Shown here one piece after another: positions 53,990 through 62,678 of a stretch of 64,000 bases of DNA. The stretch covers positions 558,001-622,000 of the forward strand of contig CAWGMP010000017.1 of NCBI GenBank assembly GCA_963823755.1, read 5' to 3'. The position numbers and the translations under genes are program-made. The DNA comes from GCA-003244245 sp963823755. GTDB taxonomy: Bacteria; Actinomycetota; Actinomycetes; Mycobacteriales; Pseudonocardiaceae. Within the stretch, counting starts at the first letter, position 1. The number at the start of each line of letters is the position of its first letter. Below the pieces are notes generated by a model. It had not been told where the DNA came from, did not search any database, and saw nothing but the letters and a program-made list of their open reading frames with translations.

Positions 53990-54840
53990 GTGTCCGCGCT
54001 GGTTGCCGATAGCGTTCGTATGGTCGGGTCTGTGCGAGCGGCGGGTCCCGACGGGCCCGGAGGAACTCGTCGACTTCGAGACCGATGTGCTGGCCGGGTT
54101 CGTGCTCGCCCGGGCCTCGGCCGGGTGAGTGGACGGCACCATCGGCTCGGATATCGGACATCTGGAGCAGACGCGGACTTGGTGGGGTCGGCCGTTGTGA
54201 GACATGGAACCTGCCGACGCCGACGCGTATTTCGGTCGGGTGCTGGAGCAGGGGATCGCGCCGGCGTCCATCGAGCACTGATCATCTTGTGGTCGGACGT
54301 CTTGGATCAGAGGGGAATCCTCCTCGACGACCGACGCCCCTGCTTCGAGGACTGGCTGGACGGCAAGCTCGACGAGCTCACACCGGGCATCGCCAGCGAG
54401 GTCCAGACCTGGCTTCGGAGCCTGCGCGACGGCGGACCGCGCGCCCGGCCCCGCACCATCGCGACCGTCTGGCACTACGCGAACGCTCTGCGGCCCACCC
54501 TGCTGGAATGGTCCGCCAACTATGATCATCTGCGTGAGGTCGGCCGCGATGACGTGCTCACCGCCCTGGACTCGCGCCACGGTACGCACCGCCCGCACAC
54601 CCTGATCGCGTTGCGGTCGCTGGTGGGGTTCAGCAAGAAAAACGGCGTGGTATTCCGCAACCCACCAGCCACCCTCGAACGACTGCGCGTCGACCGGCAA
54701 CTCGAAGAAGCCCTGACCCACGGGCCCGACCCGCTGCACCTGGCCGTCGTATTCGGACTCGACGAGAAAACCGCCATCCGCTACGCTCCTCGGCACGCCA
54801 GCTGATGGAAAACCCCATCGAGCACAACACACCGACTTAA
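53990..54840 (+). pseudogene. site-specific integrase, multiply interrupted
   Basis: In three frames: PTGPEELVDFETDVLAGFVL, then IGHLEQTRTWWGRPL-stop, then MEPADADAYFGRVLEQGIAP, then LWSDVLDQRGILLDDRRPCF continuing open through ALRSLVGFSKKNGVVFRNPP to FGLDEKTAIRYA. This resembles a family of actinobacterial integrase-like proteins ending with a DEKTAIRYAxxAR helix. Stops and frameshifts make it non-functional. The reading ends 50 bases before a MITE. Confidence 0.65.
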
Positions 54841-54887
54841 GGCGAACCCAGGGGGTCCTAGGCGAAACGAACCCTTTCACAACGGAT

Positions 54888-55066
54888 GTGTCGTGAAAGG
54901 TAGCTGTCACCAAGTGCCATTGGCAGCATCTGCGCAATAGTCTCAGCGCAGTAACTGCGTTGACTGTTGTGATACGCCCTAAGGACTCCATGAAGATCAC
55001 CATTTAGGCCACTGACCAGCAAAAAATATTACAGTTGGCACTTGGTGGCAGCTACCTTCACGACAC
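54888..55066. mobile_element. MITE family A, distant copy 3 (~179 bp)
   Basis: GTGTCGTGAAAGGTAGCTGT (from 54888) is the imperfect reverse complement of the segment ending CACGACAC at 55066, over about 33 bases. The ends match the GGTGTCGTGAAGGT termini of copies 1 and 2, but the interior differs, so it is a related subfamily. Confidence 0.7.
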
Positions 55067-55146
55067 CCCGGGTGGCACGACACTCCAGGACTGGTGGGGA
55101 CTGGCCGGCTTCGCTCCCTTCCCCCAGTTTTCCCGCTCTCCACGTC

Positions 55147-55743
55147 CTACGCCGCCTCGCCGACCGCAAGGTCGGTCCCGGGCAGCAGGTCCAGTCGGAT
55201 CAGGGAGGGTCCGAGGGGGACCACCCGGATCTCGGCCATACCGAGGTTGTACGCGATTGCCGGGGCGTGTGCGGCGAAGTCGTCGGGCGTCTGGCCGGGC
55301 AGGGTGCGGATGTTCAGCCCCACCGGGGGCCCGACGACCACCGAGACCACCTCCGGAATGCGGATAATCCGCCCGCCGGCGATGCTGAAGTCGGTACGGG
55401 TCAGCCCGAGCCCGGCGATGATGTCCTGCACGCGCCAAGCGAGTGTCTGGTCGTGCTCCTGCTGTGTACCTTTGAGCTGCCGGGCCGTCATCTCCTCCTC
55501 ATCATTGACATCATAGATGATGATCGTGTTCGTACTCTGCACGAACACCCATGTCATCACACCGGCAAGGAGCAATGCGACAGGCACCAAGAGGAACAGG
55601 TACCTGAACTGTGATTTACTGCTCGCGATATAGGCGAACATTACCGCGAGCACGACATAACCGATGGCCATCTGGAATGCTTGATCACGCCAGACTTTAC
55701 CGATCTTCGTTCGATCAATTCTTATCATGGACACCCCGATCAC
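55147..55743 (-). CDS. FtsK/Tra-type membrane protein, N-terminal part only
   Basis: The 198-residue protein has two membrane helices (about 25-42 and 47-68). A soluble domain follows with DFSIAGGRIIRIPEVVSVVV, TPDDFAAHAPAIAYNLGMAE and IRVVPLGPSLIRLDLL, matching the region before the ATPase of FtsK/SpoIIIE-like transfer proteins from actinomycete integrative elements. The ATPase domain (Walker A) is absent: the frame stops 80 bases from the MITE. It may be a truncated transfer protein or a short stand-alone relative. Confidence 0.6.
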   Translation of the reverse strand: MIGVSMIRIDRTKIGKVWRDQAFQMAIGYVVLAVMFAYIASSKSQFRYLFLLVPVALLLAGVMTWVFVQSTNTIIIYDVNDEEEMTARQLKGTQQEHDQTLAWRVQDIIAGLGLTRTDFSIAGGRIIRIPEVVSVVVGPPVGLNIRTLPGQTPDDFAAHAPAIAYNLGMAEIRVVPLGPSLIRLDLLPGTDLAVGEAA

Positions 55744-55973
55744 TCGTGTGGGAGGTCAAAGATGATACACGCTCGCCGGCCTACATTCGACTGGAACTCA
55801 ATCGAGAAGCCGTAGTCAGCGAACCCGTCCTGCGTCCAGTAATCGCATGACGGCCATGGTTCTTCCTCCCTGTCAGGGCCACCTTTGCAGTTTACCTGAA
55901 GGAGACCCCACCTGTTATATATGATGTCAGAGGCCCGGGGGCCGGTCATCATCTCCACGGATGATCTACACAT
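55740..55973 (-). CDS. small hypothetical protein preceding the FtsK-like gene
   Basis: The 77-residue protein overlaps the following gene by 4 bases and contains INRWGLLQVNCKGGPDREEE-like and YWTQDGFADYGFSIEFQ segments. I do not recognise it. Tight coupling suggests a partner of the FtsK-like protein in a former integrative element. The start codon lies inside a dyad, implying tight autoregulation. AT-rich DNA precedes it. Confidence 0.5.
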   Translation of the reverse strand: MCRSSVEMMTGPRASDIIYNRWGLLQVNCKGGPDREEEPWPSCDYWTQDGFADYGFSIEFQSNVGRRACIIFDLPHE

Positions 55974-56034
55974 ACCCCCAGGTCATGTAGTCCCGCTAAA
56001 TCAAATGATGTAGCCCGGGGGAGGTTTCTACATC
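55966..56034. promoter_or_regulatory. two inverted-repeat operators
   Basis: CTACA (55966-55970) with CATGTAG (55984-55990), and GATGTAG (56007-56013) with CTACATC (56028-56034), are two dyads sharing the same half-site. The first overlaps the start codon of the small minus-strand gene. This fits binding by an element-encoded regulator. Confidence 0.6.
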
Positions 56035-56163
56035 TGTGGGATGACTGTGAACGGCACTGATGCGTTGGCGGATCACGGGCTCGGAGGAGTGGGAACAGAA
56101 TACGCCAGAAAGGGGCCGCAGTCGGGCATAACTGCTGGTCGGGGCACTTGACGCAGAGCGTCA

Positions 56164-56660
56164 GCGTCGGGTGTCACGGCGCCGGCGGGCGGCGCGGATC
56201 TCGTCGTCGGCGATCTTGTCGGCCAGCAGGATGTAGACCTGGGTAGTCTCGGTGGATGCGTGGCCGAGTCGACGACGGACGGCCTCGATGAACACGCCGG
56301 AGTTGAACTCGGTGACGTGGGCGTGGTGCGCACCAAGCCGCTCTTGCCGAGGACCTTCTGCCCCTCGGTCGGGCCGGCGGGCGGGGCAGGGTCTTGGGCA
56401 CGGTGATGGTCGATCTTGTCCATTGGGTTGGCGTCGAGCAGCTCGTGCCGCACGGCCCAGCTGCAGAGCGAGGCGACTGCGGCCCCCTTGCGCTTTGCGG
56501 CTGGCCGCCGACAACCCGGCGATCTCGGACAGGTACGCGCGGATCGGTGCGGCGGTCAGCTCGCCGATCTCGCCGTCGTGGTGGGCGGCGAAGGCGATCA
56601 GGTCGCCACGGTTTATCTCGTTACTGTCGCGCTGGATGCCTCAGCTCGGCGAAACGCCCG
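56164..56660 (-). pseudogene. tyrosine integrase with internal deletion
   Basis: The N-terminal part RDLIAFAAHHDGEIGELTAA and PIRAYLSEIAGLSAASRKA, a frame shift to AVASLCSWAVRHELLDANPM, and the C-terminal VFIEAVRRRLGHASTETTQV with YILLADKIADDEIRAARRRR are integrase landmarks. The C-terminal catalytic HxLRRxxGH...Y region lacks its first half, because the frame jumps from EGQKVLGKSG to VFIEAV. It is non-functional. Confidence 0.75.
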
Positions 56661-56782
56661 GCCTACCTCAAATTCGATGAGACTGCGGCAGGCCCCATGA
56701 GGACAGGACACCGCCTTCTTGTGATGTGCGAGGTTGACGTCTGGACCCGCCGTGAGTAGTTCGGCTATCTGGACGAGCCTGC

Positions 56783-57415
56783 TCATCGTCGGCTGGGCTC
56801 CTCGCTGGGCTCGCCGAGGAGGTGTCGTTGCAGGGCGTCGGCGAGCCAGCGTTCGAACTTGTCGGGTGTCCAGCCGGATTCGTCGACCAGTTCGCGGTAG
56901 ACGCCGGGTGCGGCAAGTGCGCGATAGACCGCCTGTGCTTCGGGCAGGGGAACGTGCAGGTGATCTCCGAGTGAGGCGATCATCGCGTCCATCACCTCGT
57001 TGCGACCGGCCAGCTTGGAGCGCAGCAGCGCGCGGGTCTCGGGGCTCTCGTCGAGGGCGGCCTCAAAGATCATGACTACGTCGAAGCCGGCCGCGTACAG
57101 GCCGCTCAGCCAGCTTGCGGCACCGCGCAGCCTGTGGAACGGATCGGGTTCGGCGAACACCTCCACTGCCCGCTCCCGGGCCCGGGCCTGCGCGAGCCAT
57201 CGTTCGCAGATCAGCGAGAGGATCTCGCGTTTGGCGCCGAACGCCGAGTAGACGGTGCGCACCGCGACACCGGCCTCGGCCGCGATGGCCTCCATGCTGG
57301 TCGAGCCGTAGCCGGCAGTGGCGAACAGTCGCCGGGCCGCCTCCGCGATGCGATCACGGGTCGCCGCGGCCTGCTCCTGACGGTAGGTCGAACGAGGCTT
57401 GACGGAACGGGTCAC
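56783..57415 (-). CDS. TetR-family regulator
   Basis: The 210-residue protein has an N-terminal helix-turn-helix (about 18-65; TRDRIAEAARRLFATAGYGS, TSMEAIAAEAGVAVRTVYSA) and a TetR_C-like ligand domain (EILSLICERWLAQARARERA, VYRELVDESGWTPDKFERWL). GTG 57415 is the start. It is divergent from the methyltransferase-like gene with 91 bases between, which contain a short dyad, so it probably represses both. Confidence 0.9.
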   Translation of the reverse strand: MTRSVKPRSTYRQEQAAATRDRIAEAARRLFATAGYGSTSMEAIAAEAGVAVRTVYSAFGAKREILSLICERWLAQARARERAVEVFAEPDPFHRLRGAASWLSGLYAAGFDVVMIFEAALDESPETRALLRSKLAGRNEVMDAMIASLGDHLHVPLPEAQAVYRALAAPGVYRELVDESGWTPDKFERWLADALQRHLLGEPSEEPSRR

Positions 57416-57430
57416 ATGGGGACACTATCA

Positions 57431-57445
57431 CTGCGCACAACGCAG
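57431..57445. promoter_or_regulatory. TetR operator candidate
   Basis: CTGCG-CACAA-CGCAG is a perfect dyad in the divergent intergenic region between the TetR gene and the methyltransferase-like gene. Confidence 0.45.
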
Positions 57446-57506
57446 CATAACTGCACCCAGAGCACTAGGACTGTATCCACTTCCACTTCGAGGAGCTCGG
57501 ATAAGC

Positions 57507-57974
57507 ATGTCGACATCCACCCGGGGCGCCGCGGTGCGGTTCCCGTTCCCGCCGCTGCTGTTCATCGGCCCACTCGCGGTGACACTCGCTGTGCACCGCT
57601 GGCTGCTGCCGTTGAATCTCCCCGATGGGGCAACAAGCACCGTCACAGGTGTGGCCCTCGTCCTCGCGGGGGTGATCTTCAGCCTGTCTGGTGTCGCGAC
57701 GGCGCTCGTCCACCGCACGACGGTGGTCCCTCATCACACGGTGACGCGACTCGTTACCACGGGCCCGTTCCGTATCAGCCGCAATCCGATGTACACGGGA
57801 CACGTCGTGGCCCTCCTGGGCACGGCACTATGGGCCGGGTCTTGGTGGCCGCTCATCGTGGCCCCGCTCTGTGTGCTGGCCACCCAACGACTGGTGATCA
57901 CCGCCGAGGAGGAGTACCTCACCGACCGCTTCGGCGCAGAATACGAGCACTACCGGTCCAGGGTCCGGCGATAG
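57507..57974 (+). CDS. isoprenylcysteine carboxyl methyltransferase-like membrane protein
   Basis: The 155-residue protein has about four membrane helices and the ICMT signature TTGPFRISRNPMYTGHVVAL followed by ITAEEEYLTDRFGAEYEHYR. It probably methylates a lipophilic or small-molecule substrate with SAM; bacterial members rarely act on prenylcysteine. ATG 57507 is preceded by GAGGAG. It is divergent from, and probably controlled by, the TetR gene. Confidence 0.88.
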   Translation: MSTSTRGAAVRFPFPPLLFIGPLAVTLAVHRWLLPLNLPDGATSTVTGVALVLAGVIFSLSGVATALVHRTTVVPHHTVTRLVTTGPFRISRNPMYTGHVVALLGTALWAGSWWPLIVAPLCVLATQRLVITAEEEYLTDRFGAEYEHYRSRVRR

Positions 57975-58149
57975 CTCTGAAACGCCATCCCGCTCGGTCC
58001 CCCAGACGAGATCGGACCAGCTGCCGGTGGTCTCGCGACTGCACTGGTCGAAAACGAGCTCCACGTCGGCCCGAGCAATCTCGACGCTGGTGTCGTGAAG
58101 GTAGAGATGCTTCATCCCCCACGCAAGGTCCCCCCGACCCCGACCCAAG

Positions 58150-58364
58150 CCGGGCCCGGGGGGAGAGCCGCTGGCGACCCTCGGGTCATGGCCCTGGCCG
58201 GCGCCCTGTGCGCCATCGTGCACACCATCACCGGGTTCACCAACCCCAGCCTTCACGCCCTCGCCGACGAAGGTCAACGAGTCGCGATCTTCTACACCAA
58301 GCTCCACAACCGACTCCTACGCCCACTGCTGGCCGCCCACGACCCACCCGCGCCGCTACCGTGA
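58150..58364 (+). other. unassigned gene scrap
   Basis: MALAGALCAIVHTITGFTNP, then SLHALADEGQRVAIFYTKLH and NRLLRPLLAAHDPPAP, looks like the C-terminal end of a transposase-like or mobile-element protein, but I cannot name the family. It has no start of its own. Confidence 0.35.
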
Positions 58365-58461
58365 CCGGTAGATCAATCCCGTGCTGTGAGTCGGCCATCA
58401 CTACCGGGTCAAACCAGCGTGGATCTTGCGGGCCGGCGCGCTGGAGCTACCATCTGCCCTC

Positions 58462-59799
58462 ATGCTGGACCCCGCTGTCTTCGCTGCCCCCGCCATGCGA
58501 GCTGCGCTGGCTGCGCGTGACATCAGCCAGGTGTACCGCCTACTCAACCAGGCTGGCGTTGCTCAGCGCACGATCGCTGCGTTGGTCGGGCAGAGTCAGA
58601 GCGAGGTCTCAGAGATCATCAAGGGTCGTCAGGTGCAGGCGTATGACGTGCTCGATCGCATCTGTACCGGGCTCGGTGCCCCTCGTGCGGTGATGGGGTT
58701 GTCCTTCGGTGCTTATCCTGGGGACAGCCCTGTTGGGGAGCTGAGCGAGGAGGACGAGGCGGAGGTGCTGAGACGCCAGTTCGACCACCTGCTCGCGGTG
58801 GCCGGCGTGGCAGTGTTGGGTACTGCCGTTCCCGGGCTGGGGAAGGTGCTGAGCCCAGCGGCCCTGCCGTCGGGCCGGCCGTCGGCGGTCCCGGCGCGGA
58901 TCGGGCGCGTCGACGTCGAGGCGATCCGTGGCCTGACCCGTGCTGTCGCCGAGGCTGCCCGGACGGTGGGGGGTCAAGCCGGGCCGGCCTGTTCGTTGGC
59001 TGACTGGGCGGATCGGTGTCTGACCGCGAAGGCATCAGACGAAGCTCGCAAGGCTCTGCTGTCGGCACTCGCGGATCTGCACGTCATCGTCGCGTGGTGC
59101 TGCCACGACAGTTACGCGCCGGTGGCGGCGCATCAGCACTTCGCCCGAGCGGTGGAGCTGGCGACCCAGGCCAAGGACAGCTACCAAGTCTCGTATGCAC
59201 TAGGGCATGCAGCGACGATGCTGACTAATCGGGATCAGCCCAACAATGCCCTGAAGCTGGCGCAGCTGGCCGAGCTGCACCTGGCCGGCGCACCGCGCGA
59301 TGATCCGCGTGTCGCGCCGTTGGGTTCCCGGTTGGCGGTGGTGTCGGCATTGGCTCAAGCACGGTTGGCGGCTCCGGGTTCTGAGGTGGTGGCCCGCCGG
59401 GTCAGGGCGGCACTGGCTCGCAGCCGGGATGGCTACGAGCCACCCTCCCTCCACCATCGCGCCAGCATGGATCTCACGACATCCTACGTTCACCTGCACC
59501 TGGGCTCGCTCGACACTGCTGAGTCGATGGCCGCGGTCTCCGCACAGACCTTCGCCCAAGGCAATCAGGGGCGTGATGGTGTGCAGGCGGGCATTATCCT
59601 GGCTCGGGTGCATCTGATCACTGGTGAGCCTGACGCTGCCCGCCTGGCCGCGCAGGCGATTGAGGCGGTGTCCCCGCTGCGCTCCGGTGTCGCCCGCACC
59701 CGGTTAGCCCCCCTGGCCCGGGACCTGGAGACCAGGTCGGGGCCAGACTTCGCCGAGCTGGCTCGCCGGGCACAAACGATAGCAACGACCCGAATGTGA
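58462..59799 (+). CDS. Xre-family regulator with TPR-like tail
   Basis: The 445-residue protein has a helix-turn-helix at about 20-70 (YRLLNQAGVAQRTIAALVGQ, SQSEVSEIIKGRQVQAYDVL, DRICTGLGAPRAVMGL), a hydrophobic linker (LAVAGVAVLGTAVPGLG) and a long helical repeat region (ADLHVIVAWCCHDSYAPVAA, SLHHRASMDLTTSYVHLHLG). This is the complete form of the type seen as fragments at 9.9, 34.3 and 48.2 kb. The target is unknown. ATG 58462 follows a weak GGAG. Confidence 0.82.
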   Translation: MLDPAVFAAPAMRAALAARDISQVYRLLNQAGVAQRTIAALVGQSQSEVSEIIKGRQVQAYDVLDRICTGLGAPRAVMGLSFGAYPGDSPVGELSEEDEAEVLRRQFDHLLAVAGVAVLGTAVPGLGKVLSPAALPSGRPSAVPARIGRVDVEAIRGLTRAVAEAARTVGGQAGPACSLADWADRCLTAKASDEARKALLSALADLHVIVAWCCHDSYAPVAAHQHFARAVELATQAKDSYQVSYALGHAATMLTNRDQPNNALKLAQLAELHLAGAPRDDPRVAPLGSRLAVVSALAQARLAAPGSEVVARRVRAALARSRDGYEPPSLHHRASMDLTTSYVHLHLGSLDTAESMAAVSAQTFAQGNQGRDGVQAGIILARVHLITGEPDAARLAAQAIEAVSPLRSGVARTRLAPLARDLETRSGPDFAELARRAQTIATTRM

Positions 59800-60286
59800 T
59801 ACCAGCCCGAACATCGGCGCATGAAGCATCCCCACCAGGGCCGGAACCGCCCCCGCAGCTGCGGGGTGTCGCTGCGGGCAGGGTGAGGAGGTTTCCTGCG
59901 CCGAGCGGTCCTTCGATGTGGCCGGCGCGAGCCCGTCGGCGGTGGCCGACGTCGGGGCGTAGCCCAGCCGGGCCAGTCGCTGGCCGACCTGCCGGACGCG
60001 ACACCTGCACAGCACGCAGTGGCGGCAGGCGTTCACCCGCACCTCGCGGCACCCCTACGTGCCCTCCTCTACCCAGATCTCAGGGCGCCATGCCCGCTCT
60101 CGATCGACTCACAGCGGCGCAGCGAGTGGCTGGCGGCCGTCTTCATGATCGCTGTTTGGGAAGCGATAGCCGCGCGTGACGCGGCTCGTTCTTCCGAGAC
60201 AGAGATCATGAACTGTTCCGCCTGCGTACGAACTGCCGCCACTGGGTCAGTCTCATCCCCCACCCCTATTCGATCTTGAAACAACC
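59800..60286. other. no firm gene; small minus-strand frames
   Basis: Minus-strand frames at 60069-60284 (starting MFQDRIGVGDETDPVAAVRT) and 59704-60042 (MRVNACRHCVLCRCRVRQVG, Cys-rich) are consecutive and could be small genes of unknown function, but the second runs into the 3' end of the Xre gene. I treat them as unproven. Confidence 0.35.
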
Positions 60287-60540
60287 GTGGTTTACACCCC
60301 CACCCTGGCCGCCGCGGACGGTTACCCGCCTGGCGCGGTCATCCTGGCTGACGCGCACGGCCCGGTCAGCTTCGTCGCGCAGTGGCACCTACCCGACGTC
60401 AGCCGGGGTCCGGCGAACGAGAACGGCACACCCACCCACCTGTGGGCGCCCGACGGATCCCGCGCCTCGATCTGCAACATCCCGATCGCCAGCGGCGTCC
60501 CCGTCAGTCAAGTCGGCTCCCAACAACTGTGGAGCGGGTC
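60287..60540 (+). pseudogene. truncated hypothetical gene
   Basis: From GTG 60287, YTPTLAAADGYPPGAVILAD, AHGPVSFVAQWHLPDVSRGP and THLWAPDGSRASICNIPIAS look protein-like with even codon use. The frame then enters DNA that encodes a dehydrogenase relic on the other strand. I do not recognise the family. Confidence 0.35.
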
Positions 60541-60549
60541 GAGGATCGT

Positions 60550-60770
60550 CGGTGAGCAGATACCGTCAGTACTCACCGCTATCACGAGGTCGCTATCAGT
60601 GATGTCATCGATGAACGTCTCCACCTTACGGAGGCGATCAATACGGGCCTTGTCGATGTCAGAACCGATGACGTCGAAAACGACCTCGACCGATCGAATA
60701 GCGACCGGCAAGCCCACGTGACCCTGACCGACCATAACAACACGGCGTGACACAATGTCACATCGCCCAT
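60550..60770 (-). pseudogene. nucleotide-sugar dehydrogenase N-terminal relic
   Basis: SRRVVMVGQGHVGLPVAIRS, then VEVVFDVIGSDIDKARIDRL, then FIDDITDSDLVIAVSTDG, match the N-terminal NAD domain of UDP-sugar dehydrogenases, with an internal deletion (normally a longer xTxDxxxL stretch separates the last two). It is related to the relic at 34.0 kb and ends at the truncated gene on the other strand. Confidence 0.72.
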
Positions 60771-60908
60771 TCGGATCGAAAATGCCGTACACAGAGACAC
60801 CCAGGTCACCGTACGCGACCATTCGAATACTGACGGTGCCGTGATCAATCGTCACCTTTTGCGCGACCCCTACACCGGGCGCTACGGTCAGACAGGTCGA
60901 ATTGACCA

Positions 60909-61006
60909 CGCGGGAGCTCGCACCGAAGCGGGCTGAGAGGGCAGCTGGGCACCGCCCGGGGCTGTCGACCGCAGAACCTGTCCGGGTAATGCCGGCGTAG
61001 GAAGGC
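60909..61006 (+). promoter_or_regulatory. TPP riboswitch (THI element)
   Basis: CGCGGGAGCTC, then GGGCTGAGAGGGC, and finally GAACCTGTCCGGGTAATGCC with GGCGTAGGAAGG, are the conserved THI-box strands in the right order and spacing. It lies immediately before thiC. Binding of thiamine diphosphate should hide the GGAAGG ribosome binding site. Confidence 0.95.
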
Positions 61007-61013
61007 CGATCAC

Positions 61014-62678
61014 ATGACAGAGCTGTACAGCCGGCTGCGGGACCGCACCGTCGAGCCCGCGGTGACCACCGGTCCGATCACCGGATCGCGAAAGGTCTAT
61101 CGCGACGTCGGCGACGGGCTTCGAGTGCCCGCCCGCCGGGTGGATCTGACCAATGGGGCGCACCTGGACCTTTACGACACCTCGGGTCCCTACACCGACC
61201 CGGCAGTCACCATCGACGTCCACAAAGGACTTCCGAGACTGCGCGAGTCGTGGACCGGGACCCGCGAGCCACTACAGGGCACAGCCACCCAACTCGCCTG
61301 GGCCCGCGCCGGCATCGTCACTTCCGAGATGGAGTTCATCGCGGCCCGCGAGGGTGTCGATGTCGAGTCGGTGCGCACCGAGGTGGCCCGCGGCCGCGCG
61401 GTGATCCCGGCCAACCACCGCCACCCCGAATCCGAGCCGATGATCATCGGGAAGAGGTTCCTGGTGAAGGTCAACGCCAACATCGGCAACTCGGCGGTCA
61501 CCTCCTCGATCGAGGAGGAGGTGGACAAGATGGTGTGGGCCACCCGGTGGGGTGCTGACACGATCATGGATCTGTCCACCGGCAAGCGGATCCACGAGAC
61601 CCGCGAGTGGCTGCTGCGCAACTGCCCCGTCCCGGTCGGCACCGTGCCGATCTACCAGGCGATGGAGCGGGTCGACGGTGACCCGGCGGCGCTGACCTGG
61701 GAGATCTACCGCGACACCGTGATCGAGCAGTGCGAGCAGGGTGTGGACTACATGACCGTGCACGCCGGTGTGCTGTTGCGTTTCATCCCGCTGACGGTTC
61801 ACCGGGTGACCGGCATCGTCTCCCGCGGCGGGTCGATCATGGCGGCCTGGTGCCTGGCGCACCACCGGGAGTCGTTCCTGTACGAGAACTTCGCCGAGTT
61901 GTGCGAGATCCTGCGCCGCTACGACGTGACATTCTCCCTCGGCGACGGCCTGCGCCCGGGCTCCATCGCCGACGCCAACGACGAGGCGCAGCTCGCCGAG
62001 CTCAAGACGCTCGGGGAGCTGACCCGGATCGCCCGGCGCCACGACGTGCAGGTGATGATCGAGGGTCCCGGTCACGTCCCGATGCACAAGATCGCCGAGA
62101 ACGTGCGCCTGGAGGAGGAGTGGTGCGACGAGGCACCGTTCTACACGTTGGGGCCGCTGGCGACGGACATCGCGCCGGCTTATGACCACATCACCTCGGC
62201 GATCGGCGCGGCGATGATCGCGCACGCGGGCACGGCGATGCTCTGCTACGTCACACCCAAAGAGCACCTCGGCCTGCCCGACCGCGACGACGTGAAGACC
62301 GGCGTGATCACCTACAAGATCGCCGCGCACAGTGCCGACCTCGCCAAGGGCCATCCGGGGACGCAAGCCTGGGACGACGCGCTGTCGACCGCACGGTTCG
62401 AGTTCCGCTGGCACGACCAGTTCGCGCTGTCGCTGGACCCGGACACCGCGCGGTCCTACCACGACGAGACACTGCCCGCCCAGGCGGCGAAGACCGCACA
62501 CTTCTGCTCGATGTGCGGGCCCAAGTTCTGCTCGATGCGCATCTCCGCCGATGTCCGGGCCTACGCTCAGGAACACGGACTGTCCACTGTGGAGGCGATT
62601 GAGGCGGGCATGCAGGAGAAGTCCGACGAGTTCACCGCGGCAGGTGGGAACGTGTACCTGCCAGTGATCGGGCCGTGA
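61014..62678 (+). CDS. thiC: phosphomethylpyrimidine synthase ThiC
   Basis: The 554-residue radical-SAM enzyme converts AIR to HMP-phosphate in thiamine synthesis. Landmarks: PAVTIDVHKGLPRLRESW, ITSEMEFIAAREG-like ARAGIVTSEMEFIAAREGVD, VKVNANIGNSAVTSSIEEEV, EGPGHVPMHKIAENV, and the C-terminal cluster motif CSMCGPKFCSM (CxxCxxxxC). It has full length. It is under a TPP riboswitch and its stop overlaps thiD by GTGA. Confidence 0.97.
   Translation: MTELYSRLRDRTVEPAVTTGPITGSRKVYRDVGDGLRVPARRVDLTNGAHLDLYDTSGPYTDPAVTIDVHKGLPRLRESWTGTREPLQGTATQLAWARAGIVTSEMEFIAAREGVDVESVRTEVARGRAVIPANHRHPESEPMIIGKRFLVKVNANIGNSAVTSSIEEEVDKMVWATRWGADTIMDLSTGKRIHETREWLLRNCPVPVGTVPIYQAMERVDGDPAALTWEIYRDTVIEQCEQGVDYMTVHAGVLLRFIPLTVHRVTGIVSRGGSIMAAWCLAHHRESFLYENFAELCEILRRYDVTFSLGDGLRPGSIADANDEAQLAELKTLGELTRIARRHDVQVMIEGPGHVPMHKIAENVRLEEEWCDEAPFYTLGPLATDIAPAYDHITSAIGAAMIAHAGTAMLCYVTPKEHLGLPDRDDVKTGVITYKIAAHSADLAKGHPGTQAWDDALSTARFEFRWHDQFALSLDPDTARSYHDETLPAQAAKTAHFCSMCGPKFCSMRISADVRAYAQEHGLSTVEAIEAGMQEKSDEFTAAGGNVYLPVIGP

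Noticed and set aside
57134..58693. 519-codon plus-strand frame over the TetR and ICMT-like genes
   Set aside because: It overlaps three supported genes in other frames and has low-complexity Arg/Pro composition.
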